This document shows, in pieces, positions 56,161 to 64,000 of a stretch of DNA of 64,000 bases. The position numbers were made by a program, and so were the translations under genes. The stretch comes from Brevundimonas sp. UBA6550 (GTDB lineage: Bacteria > Pseudomonadota > Alphaproteobacteria > Caulobacterales > Caulobacteraceae). The stretch is taken from NCBI RefSeq assembly GCF_002434505.1, contig NZ_DJKE01000008.1, forward strand, positions 671,300 to 735,299, in the 5' to 3' direction. Below the pieces are notes generated by a model. That model was given only the letters and a program-made list of their open reading frames with translations. It made no database searches and was not told the origin of the DNA. The first letter of the stretch is position 1. Each line of letters opens with the position of its first letter.

Positions 56161-56808
56161 ATGACCATATTGATCGCGATCACGGGCGGCTCCGGCTCGG
56201 GCAAGAGCACTCTGGCGGAGGCGCTGGTTTCCGCCCTGCCGGACGGCGCGGCCGTGCTGGTGCGCGAGGACAGCTATTACAAGGACGCCGCCTCCCTGCC
56301 CGGCTTCGACGCCGCGACGTTCGACTTCGACGACGTGTCGGCGCGCGATCACGACCTGATGATCGCGGACCTGAAGGCGCTGAAGGTCGGGCGGCCGGTG
56401 ACGGCGCCGGTCTATTCCTTCATCCACCATGGGCGCGAGCCGGGCGGCGAGCCGATCCCGGCGTCCCAGGTGGTGATCGTGGAGGGCACCCATGTCCTGT
56501 GCACCCCCGACCTGACCGCCCTGTTCGACATCCGGGTGTTCGTGGACACCCCCGCCGACATCCGCTTCATCCGCCGCCTGCTGCGCGACCAGGCCGAGCG
56601 CGGCCGGTCTGCGGATTCGGTCGTGGCGCAATATCTGGCCACGGTTCGTCCAGGCCACGAGCGCCTGACAGAACCGTCGCGCACCCACGCCGACTTCATC
56701 GTCGCCGACGCCACCGCCGCCGTGCGCCTGGAAGACCCCCAGGCCGTGGTGCGCCTGGCCGCGCCGGTCCTGGCCCATCCGCTGTTGCAGGCCCTGCTGG
56801 ACGATTAG
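56161..56808 (+). CDS. udk: Uridine kinase
   Basis: 215 residues. P-loop AITGGSGSGKSTLAEAL, then EDSYYKD, FDFDDVSARDHDLMIADLKALKVG, VYSFIHHGR, VIVEGTHVL and RFIRRLLRDQAERGRS, the uridine kinase/PRK family layout. It phosphorylates uridine or cytidine in pyrimidine salvage. It is divergent from the acyl-CoA synthetase gene. Confidence 0.88.
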   Translation: MTILIAITGGSGSGKSTLAEALVSALPDGAAVLVREDSYYKDAASLPGFDAATFDFDDVSARDHDLMIADLKALKVGRPVTAPVYSFIHHGREPGGEPIPASQVVIVEGTHVLCTPDLTALFDIRVFVDTPADIRFIRRLLRDQAERGRSADSVVAQYLATVRPGHERLTEPSRTHADFIVADATAAVRLEDPQAVVRLAAPVLAHPLLQALLDD

Positions 56809-56950
56809 CGCCAAAGATCCCTGATGCAGTGCATCGGCGGGACCGTGGGGACCGGTTGTTGGTCTGCAGCGCTGGCGGCGAGGTCGCGGGCCTCTTGCGC
56901 CTCGGCCTCGCGTTTCATCGCCTTGATGCGTGCAAGACGAAAGGGAACGA

Positions 56951-56980
56951 AAAAGGCCGCCTCCTTTCGGAAGCGGCCTC
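56951..56980 (-). terminator. Intrinsic terminator of rpsU
   Basis: On the minus strand AGGCCGC(T)TCC/GGA(G)GCGGCCT with a TTTTTC tail, 25 bases after the rpsU stop. Confidence 0.88.
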
Positions 56981-57005
56981 TGATCTTGCGGCTTTCGCCG
57001 GGGTC

Positions 57006-57248
57006 TTAACGACCGCCGGGAACGCGCGGCTTCGGCGCGGGCAGCAGGCCCTCGCGTTGGGCGCGCTTGCGAGCCAGCTTACGGGCGCGACGGACGGCTT
57101 CGGCCTTTTGACGGGCGCGCTTTTCCGACGGCTTTTCGTAATGCACGTGGCGCTTCATTTCACGGAAGCTGCCTTCGCGCTGCATCTTCTTCTTGAGGGC
57201 TTTCAGCGCTTGATCGACGTTATTATCGCGAACGAAAATCTGTACCAG
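57006..57248 (-). CDS. rpsU: 30S ribosomal protein S21, apparent CTG start
   Basis: 80 residues, [21 protein letters not shown] then [35 protein letters not shown] and a basic tail ([11 protein letters not shown]), unmistakably S21. The family start falls on CTG at 57248-57246; the next codon is GTA. AAGGAGAG lies 6 bases upstream, an ideal spacing, and no ATG, GTG or TTG lies near. The nearest usual initiator is a TTG at 57302 that would add 18 residues foreign to S21. S21 sits at the 30S platform and helps initiation. The terminator follows. Confidence 0.9.
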   Translation of the reverse strand: MVQIFVRDNNVDQALKALKKKMQREGSFREMKRHVHYEKPSEKRARQKAEAVRRARKLARKRAQREGLLPAPKPRVPGGR

Positions 57249-57424
57249 GTTGAACTCTCCTTTGGCCGCCCGCCGCGTCCTGTGAGGGAGACGGGCGAAC
57301 AAAATAAAATCGTCTTCCGATGGCCGAGCCGTCGGATGAAGGCGCGCTGATACACGAGCCGCCCCTTCCTGTCCAGATCGTCGCGACCATTCTTCATGGC
57401 TCGAAACACGGCAACGACAGGCGT

Positions 57425-58084
57425 ATGATCGCGGCCATGACCGATGCGACAGACTGGGCCGAGCGGACCGAACAGACCGTGCTGGACGCCGCCATCGCGC
57501 GTGCGCCGGCGCTGGGCTGGAACGCGCGTCTGGTGCGGGAGGCGTGCGAGGCCAGCGGACTTTCGTTGGGCGACGAAGAGTTGCTGCTGCCCAATGGCGC
57601 GCGCGATCTGGCCGCCCTGCTGTCGCGCCGCCACGATTCGCGCGCCTTGCTGGCCCTGTCGACCATCGCGCCCAAATCGTTGAAGATTCGCGAGCGAATC
57701 GCCCGCGCCGTGTCCGAGCGGATGGAGGCTGGCGCCGCCGACCTGGAGGCCACGCGCCGATGCGCCGCCTTCCTGGCCCTGCCCGTCAACGCCGATCTGG
57801 GGCTGAAACTGGCGTGGGAGAGCGCGGACCATCTGTGGCGCTGGGCCGGGGACGAGGCGACCGACTGGAACCACTATTCGAAGCGGACCATCCTGTCGGG
57901 CATCCTGATCCCGGCCCTGACCATGCGCTGGTTCGACGGGCGCAAGGCGGCGGAAGCCTTCGTCGCGCGCCGGATCGAAAATGTCATGGCGTTCGAGAAG
58001 TGGAAGGCCGGCAAGGACTTCGATGCGCCGTTCCGCAAGGTGAGCGAGACGTTGAGCCGGATGCGGTATGGGGCGAAAGCCTAG
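57425..58084 (+). CDS. COQ9 family protein
   Basis: 219 residues. The COQ9 pattern is present: [78 protein letters not shown] and [20 protein letters not shown]9 binds lipids and assists COQ7 in ubiquinone synthesis. An ATG 12 bases further on is an alternative start. Divergent from rpsU. Confidence 0.9.
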   Translation: MIAAMTDATDWAERTEQTVLDAAIARAPALGWNARLVREACEASGLSLGDEELLLPNGARDLAALLSRRHDSRALLALSTIAPKSLKIRERIARAVSERMEAGAADLEATRRCAAFLALPVNADLGLKLAWESADHLWRWAGDEATDWNHYSKRTILSGILIPALTMRWFDGRKAAEAFVARRIENVMAFEKWKAGKDFDAPFRKVSETLSRMRYGAKA

Positions 58085-58149
58085 AGATCACACCCAAATT
58101 GCCTACGCCAACAACCCATGCAACCATCGCACCAAACGGAGGTTGCGGG

Positions 58150-58329
58150 ATGCGGAAGACTATCGTCCTGAGTGGGGTTGGTGCTTTGGCAGGGTCAGCG
58201 CTTTTAGGCGTACTGTCTTATCAAGAGCCGCCGTCGCGAACGAAACCGAAGGTCTGCTGGGTCGAAAGCAAAGCGATCCCCAATGGCGTTTTCAGCGTCT
58301 TGAGATGTAACGAAGCGAAGATCGGCTAG
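58150..58329 (+). CDS. Small exported or membrane peptide
   Basis: 59 residues with an N-terminal hydrophobic segment (TIVLSGVGALAGSALLGVLSY), then a short charged tail with two Cys (KVCWVESKAIPNG; VLRCNEAKIG). GGAGG lies about 8 bases before the ATG, which supports translation. It follows COQ9 by 65 bases and overlaps the end of the convergent purK by 4 bases. Function unknown. Confidence 0.5.
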   Translation: MRKTIVLSGVGALAGSALLGVLSYQEPPSRTKPKVCWVESKAIPNGVFSVLRCNEAKIG

Positions 58330-59408
58330 ATCGAGCCCAGCACCCGGTTCACATGCGCCATTTTGCGACCGGGGCGGGCCTCGGCCTTGCCGTAGAGGTG
58401 CAGGCGTTCATCAGACTTGGCCGACAGTTTCCGCCAGGCATCGACCTCGTCGCCTAGCAGATTGGTCATTTCGATGCGGGCGTGGGCGGTCGTGGGGCCA
58501 AGCGGCCAACCCGTCACGGCGCGGATATGCTGTTCGAACTGGTCACAGACGCAGCCGTCCTGGGTCCAGTGGCCGGTGTTGTGGACGCGCGGGGCGATCT
58601 CGTTGACCAGAATGACGTCGTCTCCGAGGTCGAACAGTTCGACGCCCAGCACCCCGACATAATCCAGCCCGTCCAGAATCGCCTCGGCGATGGCGCGGGC
58701 GCGGACCTGGGTCGTCTCGTCCACCGCCGCAGGGGCCAGGGTGGTGCGCAGGACGCCGCCCTCGTGCCGGTTCTCGCCCAGGGGATAGACCGCCATATGA
58801 CCGTCCCAGTCGCGCGCGGCGATGACCGACAGTTCGCGCACGAAGGTGGCCTTGGCCTCCAGGATCGCCGGGCGGCCGCCCAGGCTCTCCAGCGCAGCGG
58901 GCGCATCCTCGATGGCATGGATCCAGACCTGGCCCTTGCCGTCATAGCCCTCGCGGCGGGTCTTCAGCAGAGCCGGCACGCCCAGCGTCGCCAAGCCGAG
59001 GACCAGATCGTCCAACGTATCGACCACGGCGAAGGCCACGGTCGGGGCGCCGACGGCGTTGAGGAAGGTCTTTTCGTCCACCCGGTCCTGCGACACGCGC
59101 AGCGCGGTCGGTCCCGGCGCGACCAGGGCGCCCGCTTCCGCCAGACGCTCGATGGAATCGGCCGGCACGTTCTCGAATTCGAAGGTGACGACATCGGCGG
59201 CGCGGCCCAGGGCCGTCAGGGCGTCGGGATCGTCATAGGCCGCAACGATCTGATGCGCCGAGACGCGGCCCGCCGGGCTGTCGGCCTCGGGGTCCAGGAT
59301 GACGACGTCGAACCCCAGGCGCGAGGCGGCCTGGCTCAGCATCCGGCCCAGCTGGCCTCCGCCGATGATGCCGAGGGTCGAACCAGGGGGAAGCGGAAGG
59401 CTGGGCAC
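58326..59408 (-). CDS. purK: N5-carboxyaminoimidazole ribonucleotide synthase
   Basis: 360 residues, ATP-grasp fold: GIIGGGQLGRMLSQAASRLGF, VVTFEFENVPADSIERLAE, LLKTRREGYDGKGQVWI, ELFDLGDDVILVNEIAPRVHNTGHWT and FEQHIRAVTGWPLG. It makes N5-CAIR from AIR, ATP and bicarbonate, the substrate of PurE. The GTG start directly abuts the purE stop, no gap. Confidence 0.96.
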   Translation of the reverse strand: MPSLPLPPGSTLGIIGGGQLGRMLSQAASRLGFDVVILDPEADSPAGRVSAHQIVAAYDDPDALTALGRAADVVTFEFENVPADSIERLAEAGALVAPGPTALRVSQDRVDEKTFLNAVGAPTVAFAVVDTLDDLVLGLATLGVPALLKTRREGYDGKGQVWIHAIEDAPAALESLGGRPAILEAKATFVRELSVIAARDWDGHMAVYPLGENRHEGGVLRTTLAPAAVDETTQVRARAIAEAILDGLDYVGVLGVELFDLGDDVILVNEIAPRVHNTGHWTQDGCVCDQFEQHIRAVTGWPLGPTTAHARIEMTNLLGDEVDAWRKLSAKSDERLHLYGKAEARPGRKMAHVNRVLGSI

Positions 59409-59900
59409 TCAGTCCTCGACGGATTCTGCGACGGAGTCGGTCTGGGCGGCGCGGAAGGCGGTCAGCCGTTGGGCCAGGGCCGGATCCGACAGGGCCAGGA
59501 TTTGCGCGGCCAGGATGCCGGCGTTGGCGGCGCCCGCCTCGCCGATGGCCAGGGTCGCGACCGGCACGCCCGCCGGCATCTGCACGATGGACAACAGACT
59601 ATCCATCCCCTTCAGCGCCTTGGATTTCACTGGCACGCCCAGCACCGGCAGTTCCGTCATCGACGCGGCCATGCCGGGCAGATGGGCGGCGCCGCCGGCG
59701 CCCGCGATGATGACTTTGAACCCTGCGGCCTTGGCGCCTGTGGCGAAGGCGACCAGACGTTCCGGTGTGCGGTGGGCGCTGACGACCTTGGCCTGCCAGG
59801 CGACGCCCAGCTGGTCCAGCTTGTCGGCGGCCAGTTTCATCGTCGGCCAGTCCGAACGACTGCCCATGATGATCGCCACCGGGGTTTCGGAAGTCGCCAT
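59409..59900 (-). CDS. purE: N5-carboxyaminoimidazole ribonucleotide mutase
   Basis: 163 residues. [55 protein letters not shown] and [17 protein letters not shown] are the class I PurE signatures; the catalytic His is in SAHRTP. It converts N5-CAIR to CAIR and forms an operon with purK. The upstream frame extends 21 codons but the chosen ATG matches the family. Confidence 0.96.
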   Translation of the reverse strand: MATSETPVAIIMGSRSDWPTMKLAADKLDQLGVAWQAKVVSAHRTPERLVAFATGAKAAGFKVIIAGAGGAAHLPGMAASMTELPVLGVPVKSKALKGMDSLLSIVQMPAGVPVATLAIGEAGAANAGILAAQILALSDPALAQRLTAFRAAQTDSVAESVED

Positions 59901-60075
59901 GTCTGCAAGGCCCCTCGCGGAAAGGCGCCCGTTACAGCACCGACGGGGCCCCCGCAACCGCAAGCCCGCGGTTTCCGACGCGCGGCGGCTTCAATGTCGT
60001 GGAATCACGCTCTACCATCGCTCGACCCTGCGCGACGCCTTAAGTGAGTCGCGCGACCGGAGCCCTTCCTGCGCC

Positions 60076-60639
60076 GTGACCGACGTGGCCGAACACGACC
60101 TGACCGCCGAGATCGCGCGCCTGCGCCTGGAGCTGGACGCCTGGAAGTCGCGCGCCGCCGCCGCCGAGGCCGCCGCCGATCACGATGTGCTGACCCCCGC
60201 CCTGAACCGACGCGGCTTCATCGGGGCGTTGCAGAAGACCATGGCCTATTGCCAGCGGCACGGCGTGCCGGCGGTTCTGCTGTATCTGGACATGGACGGC
60301 TTCAAGAGCGTCAACGACCGTCTGGGCCATGCGGCGGGCGACGCCGCCCTGATCGCCGTCGCCCGCCTGTTCCTGGCGAACCTGCGCGAATCGGATGCGG
60401 TCGGCCGTATGGGCGGCGACGAGTTCGCGCTTCTGATGCTGCACGCCGGACTGGACGAGGGCCGGGCCAAGGCGCGCCAGCTGGCCGAGGCGCTGCAGAC
60501 CGAAGGCTTCGTCTGGGACGGCCAGAAGACGGAGTTGGGCGGGTCGTTCGGCGTCCGGGCCTGGGACGGTCACACCGACGCCGAGGCCTGGCTGGCCGAG
60601 GCCGACGCCGCCATGTGGGTGCGCAAGAAGGGGCGCTGA
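60076..60639 (+). CDS. Small GGDEF diguanylate cyclase
   Basis: 187 residues: a short coiled coil (LTAEIARLRLELDAWKSRAAAAEAAADHD) then a GGDEF domain (LTPALNRRGFIGALQ; LDMDGFKSVNDRLGHAAGDAAL; GRMGGDEFALLM). The active-site GGDEF is intact, and RESD five residues before it matches the RxxD inhibitory site. It should make cyclic-di-GMP as a dimer joined by the coiled coil. The start is GTG; no sensor domain or membrane segment is present. Divergent from purE. A link to the holdfast-type genes of this window is possible but not shown. Confidence 0.86.
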   Translation: MTDVAEHDLTAEIARLRLELDAWKSRAAAAEAAADHDVLTPALNRRGFIGALQKTMAYCQRHGVPAVLLYLDMDGFKSVNDRLGHAAGDAALIAVARLFLANLRESDAVGRMGGDEFALLMLHAGLDEGRAKARQLAEALQTEGFVWDGQKTELGGSFGVRAWDGHTDAEAWLAEADAAMWVRKKGR

Positions 60640-60663
60640 GCGCGCCCCTCCCCGTCCCGCCGC

Positions 60664-62466
60664 CTATAGCGGCAGTTTCAACTGGATGCCGCCCATGTGG
60701 CTGTCGGCGTGGTCGCCGAAACGGCCACGATAGCCGACCGTGACCTTGACCGGCCCGACCGCGCCCTCCACGCCCGCAGACGCCAGGAACTGACCGCCGA
60801 ACGGATCGTCGATCTCGCGCGACAGGACCTGGGCCGGGTTGTTGTAGAGGCCGACGCGGACCGGATCGGAACTGTCGTCCAGCGCGTCGCGATAGCCCCC
60901 TTCGGCGAACAGGCCGAACCGCCCCATCTCCGCCTCGGCGCGCAATGAGACCTCGCCGGTCAGGGCCTTCACGGTGCGGTCGCCATACTGATACTGGGCC
61001 GCGACGCCCCGTTCGTAATAGCCGTCCACGTCGCTGGAGACATAGGCCAGGGCCGCGCGGGGCGACAGGGCGACGCCGCCCATGTCGAACCACATCCCGC
61101 CCTGCAATCGCGCGCCCGTGCTGAGCGCCCGCGTCTCGGCCGTATGGACGATGGGGGCCAGGCTGGTGGTGCGCTCGATGTCGTCGATATTGTCGCGCGC
61201 CACGCCGACCGCCGCGTTGACGAACATGTCGCCCGAGCGCCAGCCGCCATAGACGTCCAGGCCGAAGCTTTCGACGTTGAACCGCAGCGCCTGGCTGTCC
61301 ACATCCGACTTTCGCGCCGATCCGGCCAGGCCGAAGCGCCAGTTGGCGGACGGCCCCGCCTCCAGCGCGATCCGCGCGCCCCAGCCATCGCTGGAGGCGC
61401 TTGCGACCGGGCCGCGCGCATCGGTGTCCACGCTGTCGATCAGGGCGGCGGTGGTGACGGCCACGCCCGCCTCCCACGGCTGACGGCCCGACAGGGCGTC
61501 GCTGGCCGCGTCCAGAGCATCCTCGCGGTGGCGATAGGTGGTCTCGCCCTGCAGGGTCGATTGGGCGCCGATGTCGCCGTAGTAGAGGTAGTCGGTCGCC
61601 AGTTGGGCGATGATCCGATGCCCGGCCGCCGTCGGGTGAACGCCGTCGAAGTAGAAATAGCTGTCGGGGTTCGAACAGACCGTGACGCCGTTGAAGCAGG
61701 TCTGAGTGATGTTGGTGATGCCGAACAGGCCTGGATTGGCGGCCAGTGTGTCGCCGATCTTGAACAGGTCCATCATGATGATGTTGCTGCCCGGCCGCGC
61801 GCCGGCCGTGGTCGTCAGCCCCGTTTGCAGGGCGGTATTGAACGTCGTTACGGCGTAATCGGCCAAGGGCGCGGCGGCCGTTCCCCGGAACTGAGGCGTC
61901 AGGCTGAGCTTGGGCAGGTTGGTGACCAGAACGGTCCCGGCGCCCGCGCCCGCCACGGTGTTGACCAGGGTATTGATGTTGGCGGCCGCCCCGGTGGCGA
62001 CGGGCGTGATGGCCGCGACCGGGCTGGCCGAGGCGCCGGCGGCGGGCAGCCCCTGGAAGATGTCGTTGGCGCCGCCCAGGACGCTGACCAGATCGGTCGA
62101 ACTGAACCGTCCGCCCGCCGCCGTATAGCGCGACAGCTGGTTCAGCATGCCGAACGGCACGCCGGCCGAGGCGTCGGTGCGCGAGCCGCCGAAGGCGTAG
62201 TTGATGCTGCCCGTCACCGAGCCGTTGAAGTTGGCGGCGTTGAAGCCCAGCAGTTCGACGAAGGTCGGGCCGTTCGAGAACCGGCGGGCGTAGGGTGGCG
62301 ACGGCGGCTGCGTGCCGCCCCAGATCAGATACAGATTGCCGTTGTCGCTGAGACTGTCGCCGAACACGACGAGACGGTTGTAGGTCTGGGCCGAGGCCGA
62401 CCCTGCAAAGGCGCAGGCGGCCAGCGCCAAGGCGGCGACGGCGCCGCCGGTGATGAAGCGTGACAT
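60664..62466 (-). CDS. GDSL esterase autotransporter
   Basis: 600 residues. Signal peptide to about SASAQ; a GDSL passenger (block I FGDSLSDNGNLY, block III GGANDIF, block V DGVHPTAAGHRI with the catalytic Asp/His); and a C-terminal autotransporter beta-barrel of about 270 residues ending in LKLPL. EstA/ApeE-like enzymes display the esterase on the cell surface. Ser, Asp and His are all present, so it is probably active. A weak upstream spacer separates it from the serA fusion gene. Confidence 0.92.
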   Translation of the reverse strand: MSRFITGGAVAALALAACAFAGSASAQTYNRLVVFGDSLSDNGNLYLIWGGTQPPSPPYARRFSNGPTFVELLGFNAANFNGSVTGSINYAFGGSRTDASAGVPFGMLNQLSRYTAAGGRFSSTDLVSVLGGANDIFQGLPAAGASASPVAAITPVATGAAANINTLVNTVAGAGAGTVLVTNLPKLSLTPQFRGTAAAPLADYAVTTFNTALQTGLTTTAGARPGSNIIMMDLFKIGDTLAANPGLFGITNITQTCFNGVTVCSNPDSYFYFDGVHPTAAGHRIIAQLATDYLYYGDIGAQSTLQGETTYRHREDALDAASDALSGRQPWEAGVAVTTAALIDSVDTDARGPVASASSDGWGARIALEAGPSANWRFGLAGSARKSDVDSQALRFNVESFGLDVYGGWRSGDMFVNAAVGVARDNIDDIERTTSLAPIVHTAETRALSTGARLQGGMWFDMGGVALSPRAALAYVSSDVDGYYERGVAAQYQYGDRTVKALTGEVSLRAEAEMGRFGLFAEGGYRDALDDSSDPVRVGLYNNPAQVLSREIDDPFGGQFLASAGVEGAVGPVKVTVGYRGRFGDHADSHMGGIQLKLPL

Positions 62467-62580
62467 ATGGATCCTCCCCAGCCGTCGTGTGTCGCGGCCG
62501 TTGCGGCTGAGGATGCGCCAGTCAGCGCAGATGGCAAGATGCCGTTACGTCAGCCTTCGGAAGATTTTCCGCGCTGTGGC

Positions 62581-64000
<1,420 letters not shown>

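Noticed and set aside
56824..57009. 61-codon plus-strand frame
   Set aside because: It covers the rpsU terminator and has no ribosome-binding site.

Overview
The window reads as a chromosome segment of a high-GC alphaproteobacterium of the Caulobacteraceae, most likely Brevundimonas-like. This rests on gene content and order, not on a database search: a holdfast-type polysaccharide cluster, a methionine synthase split in two, a ruvX-pyrB-pyrC-plsY-dprA-topA neighbourhood, RcnB-like exported proteins, COQ9 and an Oar-like TonB receptor.

Bases 1 to about 6065 form an accessory island ending at the 3' end of a tRNA-Ser(GCT) gene. Base composition is lower in G+C here and almost every gene is unfamiliar. 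It holds the C-terminal part of a serine recombinase; two pairs of membrane-anchored proteins (452-1872 and 4251-5857); and a compact replication-like module. That module has a ribbon-helix-helix protein overlapping by one base a small protein with all three HUH endonuclease motifs, followed by an array of CAATCAGAA iterons at about 17-bp spacing. This is the best candidate here for something undescribed.

6283-14181 is a Wzx/Wzy-type export cluster resembling the Caulobacter hfs holdfast genes: initiating sugar transferase, flippase, two GT2 glycosyltransferases, a BY-kinase-like protein with a damaged P-loop, a chain-length/co-polymerase protein and a divergent outer-membrane lipoprotein, with a CtrA-like box between the divergent genes. 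14203-17250 carries small exported proteins, two of them RcnB-like with a shared promoter repeat. 17317-24999 holds gatB and gatCA, separated by an alcohol dehydrogenase, an aldehyde dehydrogenase and an AcoR-like regulator lacking an AAA+ domain; a clean palindrome lies in the aldehyde dehydrogenase promoter.

25111-37371 is mostly housekeeping: ruvX, an AEC transporter, pyrB with a catalytically dead dihydroorotase partner, an esterase, a ubiquinone hydroxylase-like monooxygenase, a phosphodiesterase, plsY, dprA and topA. An MFS exporter, ettA, a DUF433/DUF5615 toxin-antitoxin pair and a 2-hydroxyacid dehydrogenase follow. 42636-48435 is a methionine cluster: ArsR-methyltransferase regulator, metF and metH in two pieces, with a 128-bp inverted-repeat element between the metH halves. 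A TonB receptor of different base composition lies at 49179-52334. The last 11 kb carries a metallo-beta-lactamase-fold hydrolase, an acyl-CoA synthetase, udk, rpsU (apparently with a CTG start), COQ9, purEK, a small diguanylate cyclase, a GDSL autotransporter and the 3' part of a gene fusing a HAD phosphatase to SerA. Many long open frames opposite these genes are GC-driven shadows and are not listed.
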